From Delftia tsuruhatensis NBRC 16741 (lineage in GTDB: Bacteria > Pseudomonadota > Gammaproteobacteria > Burkholderiales > Burkholderiaceae_C), in contig NZ_BCTO01000032.1 in the NCBI RefSeq assembly GCF_001571325.1, forward strand, positions 62,001 through 126,000: a stretch of 64,000 nucleotides of DNA, written 5' to 3'. Every line of letters begins with the position of its first letter. The first letter of the stretch is position 1. The notes under the pieces were generated by a model. It did not search any database, had not been told where the DNA came from, and saw nothing but the letters and a program-made list of their open reading frames with translations. This document shows, in pieces, positions 54,920 to 62,770 of this stretch. Both the position numbers and the translations under genes were made by a program.

Positions 54920-55578
54920 GGGTGCAGGCCCAGGCGGTAGCCCTCGCCGCGCACCGTCTCCACCAGTTCATGGCCCAGCTTGCGGCGCAGGTGGTGCACA
55001 TGCACGTTGACGGCATTGCTCTCCACGTCCTGGCTGTAGCCGTAGAGGCTGTCGCGCAGTTGCTCGGTACTCAGGATGCGGCCCGGCGACTGCAGCAGCG
55101 CGCGCAGCAGCGACCACTCGCGGCGCGACAGCTCCACGGTGCGGCCCTGGCGCTGGATATGGCCGGCAGCGGGGTTGATGCGCACCTCGCCCAGCTCGAT
55201 CCAGTCCACGCTGCGGCCGGCCGCGCGGCGCAGCAGCGCATGCAGGCGCGCCGCCAGTTCGTGCAGGTCAAAGGGCTTGACCAGGTAATCGTCGGCGCCG
55301 GTCTGCAGGCCTTCGATGCGCTGTGACACAGCATCGCGCGCCGTCAGCACCAGCACGGGCACCTGCAGGCCCTGGCCGCGCCAGCGCGCCAGCAGCGAGA
55401 GGCCATCCTCGTCGGGCAGGCCCAGGTCCAGCACGCATGCATCGAAATGCGAGGAACGGATGGCCGCATCCGCCTGCCCGGCCGAGGCCACGGTATCCAC
55501 GCCAAAGCCCTGCAGCTGCAGGCCGGCCCGCACGCCGCTGGCCACCAGCGCGTTGTCTTCCACCAAGAGAACATGCAT
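54916..55578 (-). CDS. OmpR-family response regulator, QseB/PmrA-like
   Basis: 220 aa from ATG 55578. Receiver with Asp51 (CVLDLGLPDEDG) and Lys in YLVKPF, then a winged-helix DNA-binding domain (VELSRREWSLLRALLQSPG, NAVNVHVHHLRRKLG). An 8-bp perfect hairpin (GGGCCTGG-CT-CCAGGCCC, 55592-55609) sits just before the start. Regulators of this group bind direct TTAA-type repeats 11 bp apart, and three such boxes are found in nearby intergenic DNA. First gene of the operon. Confidence 0.93.
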   Translation of the reverse strand: MHVLLVEDNALVASGVRAGLQLQGFGVDTVASAGQADAAIRSSHFDACVLDLGLPDEDGLSLLARWRGQGLQVPVLVLTARDAVSQRIEGLQTGADDYLVKPFDLHELAARLHALLRRAAGRSVDWIELGEVRINPAAGHIQRQGRTVELSRREWSLLRALLQSPGRILSTEQLRDSLYGYSQDVESNAVNVHVHHLRRKLGHELVETVRGEGYRLGLHP

Positions 55579-55729
55579 GTTGTTGTCCGCAGGGCCTGGC
55601 TCCAGGCCCCGCCGTCTGTATCCAAGTCGAGAACGAAAAGCGACTGAGCATCGCAGATTTGTAGCGAGGTGTGCGCCAGCTGGCCGAATCTCGCAGGCAC
55701 GCGCACAAGAATGCGGCCAGGCGGCCCGC

Positions 55730-56317
55730 TCAGGGCCGGGCCAGCAGCCCGCCCAGCAGCAGGTCCAGCGCCGCCGCGCCGCGCTCCAGCCGCAGGTCGG
55801 CGTCCTCGCCCTCGGCAATCCAGAAAGCCGCTTCGGCCAGGCTGCCGTAGATCAGCGATGCCAGCGCCTGCGGATCGGCCCGGGCCACGATGCCCTGCGC
55901 CATGAGGTCCGCAATCAGTGCCTGCATGGACGCAATGCAGTGGCGCTGCGATTGCGGCAGCGCTCCGCCCAAAGCCGCGCGCGCATCGCGCAGCACGATG
56001 CGCTGGATTTCAGGCTCCAGCGCCATTTCCAGGTAGGCCTGGCAGCGACTGCGAAAGCCCTGCCAGGGATCCCGGGCATGGGCGGTGATGGCCTTCAGGC
56101 GTTCATCCACCTCGGCATCGATCTGCTCGACCACGGCCGCCAGCAGGCCCTGCTTGTCGCCGAAATGGTGGTACAGCGCGCCCCGCGTCAGGCCCACCTG
56201 CGCGGTGAGATCGTCCATGGAGGCATCGGCGTAGCCCTGCTCTCCAAAGGCCTTGCGGGCCGTGGCCAGCAGCGTGGCGCGGGTTTCTTCCATCTCGGCG
56301 CGGGTGCGGCGAACCAT
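55730..56317 (-). CDS. TetR-family repressor of the adjacent MFS gene
   Basis: 195 aa from ATG 56317 with AAGGAG upstream. N-terminal helix-turn-helix (MDDLTAQVGLTRGALYHHFGDKQGL region) and a ligand-binding helical C-terminus (EIQRIVLRDARAALGG). Divergent from an MFS efflux gene with palindromic operators between, the usual layout for drug-responsive autoregulation. Confidence 0.92.
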   Translation of the reverse strand: MVRRTRAEMEETRATLLATARKAFGEQGYADASMDDLTAQVGLTRGALYHHFGDKQGLLAAVVEQIDAEVDERLKAITAHARDPWQGFRSRCQAYLEMALEPEIQRIVLRDARAALGGALPQSQRHCIASMQALIADLMAQGIVARADPQALASLIYGSLAEAAFWIAEGEDADLRLERGAAALDLLLGGLLARP

Positions 56318-56330
56318 GGCCAATCTCCTT

Positions 56331-56400
56331 ACATACGGCGTGCATGATTATTTACATACGCTTCGTATGTATATAGGATTCTATTCATACGCAGCGTATG
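56331..56400. promoter_or_regulatory. TetR operator array
   Basis: Two good palindromes: TACATACG-CTT-CGTATGTA (56353-56371) and CATACGC-A-GCGTATG (56386-56400), centres 31 bp apart. A third, degraded site, ACATACG-GCG-TGCATG, begins at 56331. All share the CATACG half-site and lie between the divergent TetR and MFS genes. Confidence 0.82.
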
Positions 56401-56461
56401 TATTTTCTCTGTCCCGCGACGGCGGTGCAACACCCCCCACCTGTTTGAAGGGATCTGGACC

Positions 56462-57661
56462 ATGAATTCGTCTTCCTCCACGCGGCCCGAACCCGCCGCG
56501 CGCCGCCCGTGGCTGGCCGTGTCCGCCGTGGGCCTGGCCACCTTTTCCGTGGTGACCACGGAAATGCTGCCGGTCGGCCTGCTCACATCCATTGCTGGCA
56601 GCCTGGGCACCTCCATGGGCAGGGCCGGCCTGATGCTCTCGCTGCCGGCGCTGCTGGCCGCGCTGTTCGCGCCGCTGGTGGTGATGGCGGCGGGCGGCAT
56701 GGACCGGCGCCGCATCCTGTGCGGACTGCTGGCCCTGCTCGTGCTGGCCAACCTGGCCTCGGCGCTGGCGCCATCGCTGATCTGGCTGCTGGCCGCGCGC
56801 GTCCTGGTGGGCTTTTGCATGGGCGGCATCTGGGCAATCGCGGGCGGGCTGGCGGCACGGCTGGTACCCCAGGCGTCGATGGGCCTGGCAACCTCCATCA
56901 TCTTTGGCGGCGTGGCGGCGGCCTCGGTGCTGGGCGTGCCGCTGGGCGCGCTGATCGGCGATTTCGCGGGATGGCGCTGGGCATTCGGTGGCATGGCAGG
57001 CTTCAGCGCACTGGTGCTGGCGCTGCACATGGCCGTTCTCCCCGCCCTTCCTGCCACAGGCTCGGCCAGCCTGCGCCAATTCAGTCATCAGCTGGCCAAC
57101 CGCAGGCTGCAGGCCGGGCTGGCACTGACGCTGCTGCTGGTGGCCGGGCATTTCATGTCCTTCACCTTCGTACGCCCGCTGCTGCTGACGGTGTCGGGGT
57201 TCGATGCGCAATGGATGAGCGCGCTGCTGCTGGCTTACGGCATCGCGGGCATTGCGGGCAACTTCCTGGCGGGCATCATCGCGGCGCGCCGCACGGTGCC
57301 GAGTCTGGCGGCGATCGCCATGGGCCTGCTGCTGGCGCCTGTGCTGTTCCTGTCCGTGGGCGACTCGCCAACCGGTGGGGGCGCCGTGCTGCTGGTCTGG
57401 GGCCTGGCCTACGGCGGCGTATCGGTGGGCCTGATGACCTGGATGATGCAGGCTGCGCCACGCGCCGTGGAAATTGCCACGGCGCTGTACGTTGGCGTCT
57501 TCAACATCGGTATTGCGCTGGGCTCATGGGCAGGCGGCCAACTGGTCGATGGCTGGGGGCTGCACGCCACGCTCTGGCTGTCAGGCGGCGTGGCCGCTGC
57601 GGCCTTGCTGCTGTCTGCGGCCATGGGATTGGTTGGGCGAAATGGACCGGTCGCAGCCTGA
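56462..57661 (+). CDS. MFS efflux transporter (DHA1 family)
   Basis: 399 aa, 12 helices. DHA1 marks: FSVVTTEMLPVGLLTSIAGS (motif D region), GGMDRRRILCGLLALLVLAN (motif A region) and LAARVLVGFCMGGIWAIAGG. Similar to sugar/arabinose and drug exporters of the SotB/AraJ/YdhP group. Controlled by the TetR-type repressor next door; substrate unknown. Confidence 0.92.
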   Translation: MNSSSSTRPEPAARRPWLAVSAVGLATFSVVTTEMLPVGLLTSIAGSLGTSMGRAGLMLSLPALLAALFAPLVVMAAGGMDRRRILCGLLALLVLANLASALAPSLIWLLAARVLVGFCMGGIWAIAGGLAARLVPQASMGLATSIIFGGVAAASVLGVPLGALIGDFAGWRWAFGGMAGFSALVLALHMAVLPALPATGSASLRQFSHQLANRRLQAGLALTLLLVAGHFMSFTFVRPLLLTVSGFDAQWMSALLLAYGIAGIAGNFLAGIIAARRTVPSLAAIAMGLLLAPVLFLSVGDSPTGGGAVLLVWGLAYGGVSVGLMTWMMQAAPRAVEIATALYVGVFNIGIALGSWAGGQLVDGWGLHATLWLSGGVAAAALLLSAAMGLVGRNGPVAA

Positions 57662-57674
57662 TGGCCATGAGGCC

Positions 57675-57691
57675 GTTAACCCCCCGTTAAT
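57675..57691 (+). promoter_or_regulatory. Direct-repeat box (TTAAC-type) before the TlpA-DsbG operon
   Basis: GTTAAC-CCCCC-GTTAAT: TTAA half-sites 11 bp apart, 55 bp before the fusion-gene start. Same pattern as 53356 and 60531. Confidence 0.6.
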
Positions 57692-57746
57692 TCCCCGCTG
57701 CCAGCATCCACGGCCTGTCAGCCTGCATGGCTGAAACTCCTTGCCC

Positions 57747-58745
57747 ATGCATCTCCGGTCATCCCCTCTTCTTTCGTCCTTCCTGCCCTTGCTTGCCGGC
57801 CTGCTGCTGGCGCCTTCGCCTGTTCTTGCCGGAGCGGCAGAGCCTGGCGGGCCGTCAGCGCTATCGGCGCTGGGCGCCTGGCTGCACCTGCCTGCCAGCC
57901 TGGCGCTGGGGCCGCTGGTCCTGCCGACGGGCGTGGTGGTGGCCATGCTGGCCTGGCTGCTGGCGCAGTGGCTGGCGCGCAGGAATGAAAGGCGCACGGG
58001 CCAGGCCGTGGATGCGCTGCTTTGGCAAAGCACCCTGGCCGGCCTGCTGGCGGCGCGCCTGGCCTATGTCGCGCAGTGGTGGACAGAGTACGCGCCGGCC
58101 CCCTGGGATTGGAGCGGGATGCCGGCCTTCGCAGGCCGCATCATCGATATCCGCGACGGGGGATGGAACCTGTGGGCCGGCCTGCTGGCCGCGCTGCTGT
58201 ACATGCTGTGGCGCAGCCGCCGCTCCCCGGTGCTGCGCCGCGCCACAGGGCTGGCGCTGGGCGCGGGGGCGGCCCTGCTGGTGCTGGGCAGCCTGCTGCA
58301 GGCGCTGCCGTCCGCAGATGCACCGGCCCTGCCGGCCTTCACCCTGGTCAACGGGCAGGCGCAGCCGGTCTCGCTGCAGCAGTTGCAGCAGGCCGATGGC
58401 AAGCCCATGGTGATCAACCTCTGGGCCACCTGGTGCCCGCCCTGCCGGCGCGAGATGCCGGTGCTGGCCCAGGCCCAGCAGCAGCGGCCCGATGTGCGCT
58501 TCATCTGGATCAACCAGGGCGAGCCAGCCGAGGCCGTGATGGGCTACCTGCGGCGCGAGCAGGCGACGGCCCCGCTGCCGCTGGCCCAGGTGCTGTTCGA
58601 CCCGCAGCAGCAGGCCGGCCGGCACTGGCGCCAGCGGGGCCTGCCTTCCACCTATTTCTATGGCGCCGACGGCCGGCTGTGCGGCATGCGCATGGGCGAG
58701 CTGTCGCGCGCCAGCCTGGCCCAGCATCTGAAGGAATGTTCATGA
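57747..58745 (+). CDS. Membrane protein with Lgt-like N-domain fused to a TlpA-type thioredoxin domain
   Basis: 332 aa from ATG 57747 (TTG 57741 also in frame). N-terminal signal/anchor, then several helices with an arrangement recalling prolipoprotein diacylglyceryl transferase (LLAARLAYVAQWW, RIIDIRDGGWNLWAGLLAAL). From about residue 192 comes a periplasmic thioredoxin fold with active site WATWC-PP-C (Cys230, Cys233) and GLPSTYFYGADG (cis-Pro loop). Probably a membrane-tethered thiol reductase or electron relay. Coupled to dsbG by ATGA. Whether the Lgt-like part is catalytic is doubtful. Confidence 0.82.
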   Translation: MHLRSSPLLSSFLPLLAGLLLAPSPVLAGAAEPGGPSALSALGAWLHLPASLALGPLVLPTGVVVAMLAWLLAQWLARRNERRTGQAVDALLWQSTLAGLLAARLAYVAQWWTEYAPAPWDWSGMPAFAGRIIDIRDGGWNLWAGLLAALLYMLWRSRRSPVLRRATGLALGAGAALLVLGSLLQALPSADAPALPAFTLVNGQAQPVSLQQLQQADGKPMVINLWATWCPPCRREMPVLAQAQQQRPDVRFIWINQGEPAEAVMGYLRREQATAPLPLAQVLFDPQQQAGRHWRQRGLPSTYFYGADGRLCGMRMGELSRASLAQHLKECS

Positions 58746-59548
58746 GCGCTTCCCCCCTGTTCCCCCTGCCTGCACTGGCAGGAGCCCTGGCCCTGTCGGC
58801 AGCCTTGGCCCTGCCGGCTGCGGCGTCCGAGCTGCCATCGGAGGATTTCCTGGCCCAGCAGGGACTGACCCTGGTGGGACCGCTGCCGGCCGTGGGCGGA
58901 CTCAAGGCCTGGGCCGCCTACCGCGACCGCCAGCCCGTGCCCATCTACCGCATGCCTGACGGCAAGCACTGGGTGCTGGGCACGGTGATCGATGCCCAGG
59001 GCCGCGACGTGAACGCCCAGGCCCTGCAGGCCGCCGTGCAAAAGCCCATGGGCGAGCAGCTGTGGAGCGATGTGCAGCGCGCCCAGTCCATCCCGGATGG
59101 CCGCGCCGACGCGCCGCGCACGGTCTATGTGTTCACCGACCCCAACTGCCCCTATTGCAACCAGCTGTGGAACGATGCCCGGCCCTGGGTGGAGAGTGGC
59201 CAGGTGCAGTTGCGCCACATTCTGGTGGGCATCCTCAAGCCCAGCAGCGAGGGCAAGGCCGCCGCCATGCTGACCGCGCGCCAGCCCGAGCAGGCCCTGG
59301 CCGAGCACGCACGCGCCTATGCCAAGGCCGGCCGCGCCAGCGCAGAGGGCGCGGGCGCCACTCCGCTGGCCCCGGTGCCGCAGGCCACGCGGCAGGTGCT
59401 GGCCAGCCATGCCTCGCTGATGTCCACCTGGGGGCTGCGTGCCACGCCGGCCCTGGTCTGGAAGGATGACAAGGGGCTGGTGCAGGTACGCACCGGCCTG
59501 CCGCCGGGCCTGCTGGAAGAGGTCATGGGGCCGCGTGGCAGGAAATGA
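58742..59548 (+). CDS. dsbG: Thiol:disulfide interchange protein DsbG
   Basis: 268 aa. Signal peptide ending AAA-SE (about residue 29), dimerisation domain, then a DsbC/G-type thioredoxin domain with TDPNCPYCNQLW (Cys136, Cys139, the CPYC of DsbG) and cis-Pro in RATPALVW. A periplasmic disulfide isomerase or reductase that rescues sulfenylated cysteines. Its reductant could be the TlpA-like fusion protein encoded just upstream, in place of DsbD; inference. Confidence 0.9.
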   Translation: MSASPLFPLPALAGALALSAALALPAAASELPSEDFLAQQGLTLVGPLPAVGGLKAWAAYRDRQPVPIYRMPDGKHWVLGTVIDAQGRDVNAQALQAAVQKPMGEQLWSDVQRAQSIPDGRADAPRTVYVFTDPNCPYCNQLWNDARPWVESGQVQLRHILVGILKPSSEGKAAAMLTARQPEQALAEHARAYAKAGRASAEGAGATPLAPVPQATRQVLASHASLMSTWGLRATPALVWKDDKGLVQVRTGLPPGLLEEVMGPRGRK

Positions 59549-59559
59549 CGAGGACGACC

Positions 59560-59970
59560 ATGAGCACAAGCCGTTCTCCCGCCGCTTCCACCGCTTCCAC
59601 CGCCTCCAGCGACTGGAGCGACCTGTTCCCCGTCCGGCCGGATGCGCCGCCGCTGCGCATCGTGCTGCATGCGCCCACACCCGGCGCCCTGGCCCGTGCA
59701 CGCAGCAATCTGGCCAACCTGCGCCAGGACCGGCCCGGTGCCGAAGTCCGCATCGTCATCAACGGCCCGGCCGTCGAGGCGCTGCTGGACGCAGCGCCGG
59801 GCACGCCGCAGCATCTGGATGCAAAGGCCCTGGCCCATGCGCTGGTCTGCCCGAACACGCTCAGGAAGCTGGGCCGCGAGGCGCCTGCCGGCATGCGCGT
59901 GCTGCCGCAGGGCGGCATCGAGTCACTGGCCCTGCTGCAGCAGTCGGCCTGGTGCTACGTGCGCTGCTGA
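59560..59970 (+). CDS. DsrE-like protein
   Basis: 136 aa from ATG 59560 (GAGGA upstream; ATG 59545 overlapping the dsbG stop is possible). DsrE/F-type fold: RIVLHAPTPGALARARSNLA, EVRIVINGPAVEALL, then CPNTLRKLG and GIESLALLQQSAWCYVRC with a cysteine-containing tail. DsrE-like proteins handle protein-bound sulfur in thiosulfate and tetrathionate metabolism, which fits the tsd/ttr setting. Soluble and cytoplasmic in appearance. Confidence 0.75.
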   Translation: MSTSRSPAASTASTASSDWSDLFPVRPDAPPLRIVLHAPTPGALARARSNLANLRQDRPGAEVRIVINGPAVEALLDAAPGTPQHLDAKALAHALVCPNTLRKLGREAPAGMRVLPQGGIESLALLQQSAWCYVRC

Positions 59971-60419
59971 GCGGCCTGCGCCAGCGAGGCCAGGCAGCGC
60001 GCCTGCCATTGGTATTCAGGCTCGAAGGACTCGCGGTCCGTGACGGCGCCGTGGCCGCCCTCGCCATAGACCATGGCATAGGCCGCATAGTCGGCCGCCT
60101 GCAGCGCCCGGCCCGCCAGGCCGTGGGCCGTGGCATAGGTGGCGGACACGGCGGCATGGCCGCAGCCGTCGAGGGAGCGTGATCCCTGGTGGTGGTTGGC
60201 CAGGCTGGCGGCCTCGCGGGCCAGGCGGTCCAGCTCCTGCCTGTCGATCTGGCCGTCCAGGTAGCGGCGAAGGCCTTGTGCGCAGCGGATGACGTCCGGG
60301 TCTTCCAGCAGGTGCGCGATGCGGTCCACGCAGGCCTGTGTGAATTGCAGCCTCAGGTGCTCGCCGGCTTCGGCGGCAAGGTCCAGTTCCGAAGCAAGGC
60401 TGTTCAGGGCATGGTTCAT
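59955..60419 (-). CDS. Putative Imm5-like immunity-type protein
   Basis: 154 aa from ATG 60419 with AAGGAG. All-helical, with an N-terminal CVDRIAHLLEDPD and a repeated Ala/His-rich core (GHAAVSATYATAHGLAGRAL, then YAAYAMVYGEGG). The pattern recalls Imm5-like putative immunity proteins found beside toxins, but no toxin is seen here. Overlaps the DsrE-like gene tail by 16 bp (convergent). Function uncertain. Confidence 0.6.
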   Translation of the reverse strand: MNHALNSLASELDLAAEAGEHLRLQFTQACVDRIAHLLEDPDVIRCAQGLRRYLDGQIDRQELDRLAREAASLANHHQGSRSLDGCGHAAVSATYATAHGLAGRALQAADYAAYAMVYGEGGHGAVTDRESFEPEYQWQARCLASLAQAAQQRT

Positions 60420-60530
60420 GGAGAACTCCTTGGCAGTGGCGACACAAGCAGCGTAGACCGGGGCCGCGCACGGAAACAAGAGGGTGATTTCCGATACGCG
60501 CCCTGCATTCCCGAGAAATGCAGTCACCCT

Positions 60531-60547
60531 GTTAACCCCGTCTTAAT
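60531..60547 (+). promoter_or_regulatory. Direct-repeat box (TTAAC-type) in the ttr upstream region
   Basis: GTTAAC-CCCGT-CTTAAT: third copy of the 11-bp-spaced TTAA pattern. 240 bp before ttrB and 112 bp before the divergent 154-aa gene, so the target is ambiguous. Confidence 0.55.
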
Positions 60548-60657
60548 CCCTGCGCCACACGCTATGGACTGCCTTGGGCGCCTGTCCATGGCAGGCAGTC
60601 GGTGGCGCTTTGCAAGCACTTGGCAGGCACTCGGCAGGCACTTGGAAAGCCCATTGC

Positions 60658-60699
60658 TTGACTCACATCAAGCCGCCAAGGCCCTGAATTTCATATATT
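60658..60699 (+). promoter_or_regulatory. FNR/ANR-type promoter of ttrBCA
   Basis: TTGAC-TCAC-ATCAA (60658-60671, one mismatch to TTGAT-N4-ATCAA) and TATATT at 60694-60699 as -10. The FNR centre falls about 41 bp before the expected start, the class II geometry, as at the azurin promoter. Confidence 0.75.
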
Positions 60700-60786
60700 A
60701 AATTCAATATAAAAAGCATATTTTTAATGCTTTATTGAGTTTGAGCGACCACCCTCCCGTGGCCGCAGGACGATGAAAGACAGGCC

Positions 60787-61632
60787 ATGCCAAAAACATC
60801 CCGCGCCGGCAGCGGCTGCAACGACTGCAGCTGCAAGCCTTCCTCCCAGGACATCCCCGCCCCTACCCTCTCCCATGCGCAGCCCGCCGCCGGCAAGCGC
60901 GGCTTCCTGCAGGACCTGCTGGCCGCTGCCATGGCGGCCGTGGCCCTGCCCGTGGCGGCGGCCGCGCCCGGCACCCCGGGTTTTCAACCGCCGCGCCGCC
61001 CCGGCGAGGCCGGCAAGCGCTACGGCATGCTGGTGGACCTGCGCCGCTGCATAGGCTGCCAGGCCTGCACGGTGAGCTGCTCCATGGAGAACCTGCCGCC
61101 GCTGGGCCAGTTCCGCACCACGGTGCTGCAGTACGAGGTGCAGCACGCGGGCAACGAGGACCTGCCGCCGGCCATGCTCAACCTGCCGCGCCTGTGCAAC
61201 CACTGCGACAACCCGCCCTGCGTGCCGGTCTGCCCGGTGCAGGCCACCTTCCAGCGCAGCGACGGCATCGTGCTGGTGGACAACGAGCGCTGCGTGGGCT
61301 GCGGCTACTGCGTGCAGGCCTGCCCCTATGACGCGCGCTTCATCAACCACGAGACGCAGACCGCCGACAAGTGCACCTTCTGCGAGCACCGCCTGGAAGC
61401 CGGCCTGCTGCCGGCCTGCGTGGAAAGCTGCGTGGGCGGCGCCCGCGTGATCGGCGACCTCAACGACGAGGGCAGCGAGATCCGCCAGCGCATGCGCGAG
61501 CACGCCAAGGACCTCAAGGTGCTCAAGCCCGCCATGGGCACGGACCCGCATGTGTACTACCTGGGATTGCCCGACGCCTTCGTCGACGGCGTGGACGGGC
61601 AGGCCAGCGTGCGGCTGGTCACTTCCCACTGA
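60787..61632 (+). CDS. ttrB: Tetrathionate reductase subunit B (iron-sulfur)
   Basis: 281 aa. N-terminal CNDCSC cluster and hydrophobic segment (about 40-60), then four Cys clusters for four [4Fe-4S] centres: CIGCQACTVSC (C88-C98), CNHCDNPPCVPVCP, CVGCGYCVQACPYD and CTFCEHRLEAGLLPACVESC. The twin Arg of a classic Tat signal is reduced to KR, so it may travel with TtrA. Passes electrons from the membrane subunit to TtrA on the periplasmic side. Confidence 0.9.
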   Translation: MPKTSRAGSGCNDCSCKPSSQDIPAPTLSHAQPAAGKRGFLQDLLAAAMAAVALPVAAAAPGTPGFQPPRRPGEAGKRYGMLVDLRRCIGCQACTVSCSMENLPPLGQFRTTVLQYEVQHAGNEDLPPAMLNLPRLCNHCDNPPCVPVCPVQATFQRSDGIVLVDNERCVGCGYCVQACPYDARFINHETQTADKCTFCEHRLEAGLLPACVESCVGGARVIGDLNDEGSEIRQRMREHAKDLKVLKPAMGTDPHVYYLGLPDAFVDGVDGQASVRLVTSH

Positions 61633-61648
61633 ACGCAAGGAGCACCCC

Positions 61649-62692
61649 ATGCACATCGTCGAACTCCTGACCCCCGCCTACGAATCGGCCTGGCTGCCCT
61701 GGGCCGTGCAGTACTTCTTCCTGGCCGGCATTGCCACGGGCGCCGCCCTGCTGGCCGCCGCCTGCGCCTGGGCGCCGCGCGGCAGCGCCATGGCGCGCCT
61801 GCTGCCGGCCGCCGTGCTGGTGCTGGCCGTCAGCGCCATCGCCGCGCCCGTGTCGCTGCTGGCCGACCTGCACCAGCCTGCGCGCTTCTGGCATTTCTAT
61901 GCGCACTTCACGCCGTGGTCGTGGATGTCGGTGGGCGCCCTGCTGCTGCCGGCCTTCGTGGGACTGGCGCTGGCCTTCGTGCTGGCCTGGTGGCTGGGCC
62001 GGCCGCAGTGGCTGCGCTGGCTGGCGCCGCTGCTGGCCGTGTCGGCGCTGACCATCACCGCCTATACCGGCGCTGAGCTGATGGCCGTGCGCTCGCGCCC
62101 GCTGTGGAACACGCTGTGGGTGCCGCTGAACCTGGCGCTCACGGGCTGGCTGGCCACGGTGGGCTGCATGCTGGTGACGGCGCGCTTTCTGCCCGCCCGC
62201 CACCGCCCCGATGCCGGCGCCCTGCAGGCGCTGCGCATGCTGGGCCTGGCGCTGGCGCTGTGCCTGCTGGCCATGGTGGTGGTCTGGGCCGTTGCCGGCT
62301 GGCTGGGCCAGGGCCGCTCCTTCCAGGCGGCGCTGCAGCTGTGGCAGCAGTTTCCGGTCTGGCGCCTGAGCATGCTGGGCTCGGCCGTGGCCGGTGCCGC
62401 CTTGCTGTGGGCCCTGGTGCGGGGTGGTCAGCGCATGGCCTGCCCGCGCTACACGCTGGCCCTGGGGCTGGGCCTGGCCGCCGCGGCCTGGGCCTTCCGC
62501 TGGGCGCTGTTCATGGGCGTGCAAGGCGTGCCCAAGTACGGCGCGGGCCTGTACATCTACCACATGCCGCTGGGCGGCGACGGCCTGCTGGGCATGCTGG
62601 GCGTGGCCGGCCTGTGCATTGCACTGGTGACGCTGGCCACCTGGGCGCTGGAGCTGTTTCCCGCGCGCTCGGCCGCGGCCCGCGCCGTCTGA
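61649..62692 (+). CDS. ttrC: Tetrathionate reductase membrane subunit C (NrfD-type)
   Basis: 347 aa from ATG 61649 with AAGGAG upstream. Nine helices, NrfD/PsrC fold: WAVQYFFLAGIATGAALLAA, LLADLHQPARFWHF, TAYTGAELMAVRSRPLWNT and the C-terminal YHMPLGGDGLLGMLG. Oxidises quinol and feeds TtrB. 16 bp after ttrB. Confidence 0.9.
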   Translation: MHIVELLTPAYESAWLPWAVQYFFLAGIATGAALLAAACAWAPRGSAMARLLPAAVLVLAVSAIAAPVSLLADLHQPARFWHFYAHFTPWSWMSVGALLLPAFVGLALAFVLAWWLGRPQWLRWLAPLLAVSALTITAYTGAELMAVRSRPLWNTLWVPLNLALTGWLATVGCMLVTARFLPARHRPDAGALQALRMLGLALALCLLAMVVVWAVAGWLGQGRSFQAALQLWQQFPVWRLSMLGSAVAGAALLWALVRGGQRMACPRYTLALGLGLAAAAWAFRWALFMGVQGVPKYGAGLYIYHMPLGGDGLLGMLGVAGLCIALVTLATWALELFPARSAAARAV

Positions 62693-62770
62693 CACCGCCG
62701 CCCTGACGACCCCTCACCCATTCACGGAGCGCGGCCCGCCACCGGCCGGCCGCGCCACAGAAAGCCTTTC

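Larger units (their letters stand above)
60420..60786. promoter_or_regulatory. Divergent control region of the Imm5-like gene and ttrBCA
   Basis: 367 bp. Contains the TTAAC-type box at 60531-60547, a run of related CTTGGCAGGCA-like short repeats (about 60617-60648), the FNR-type promoter at 60658-60699, and an AT-rich stretch up to 60731. Confidence 0.6.
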
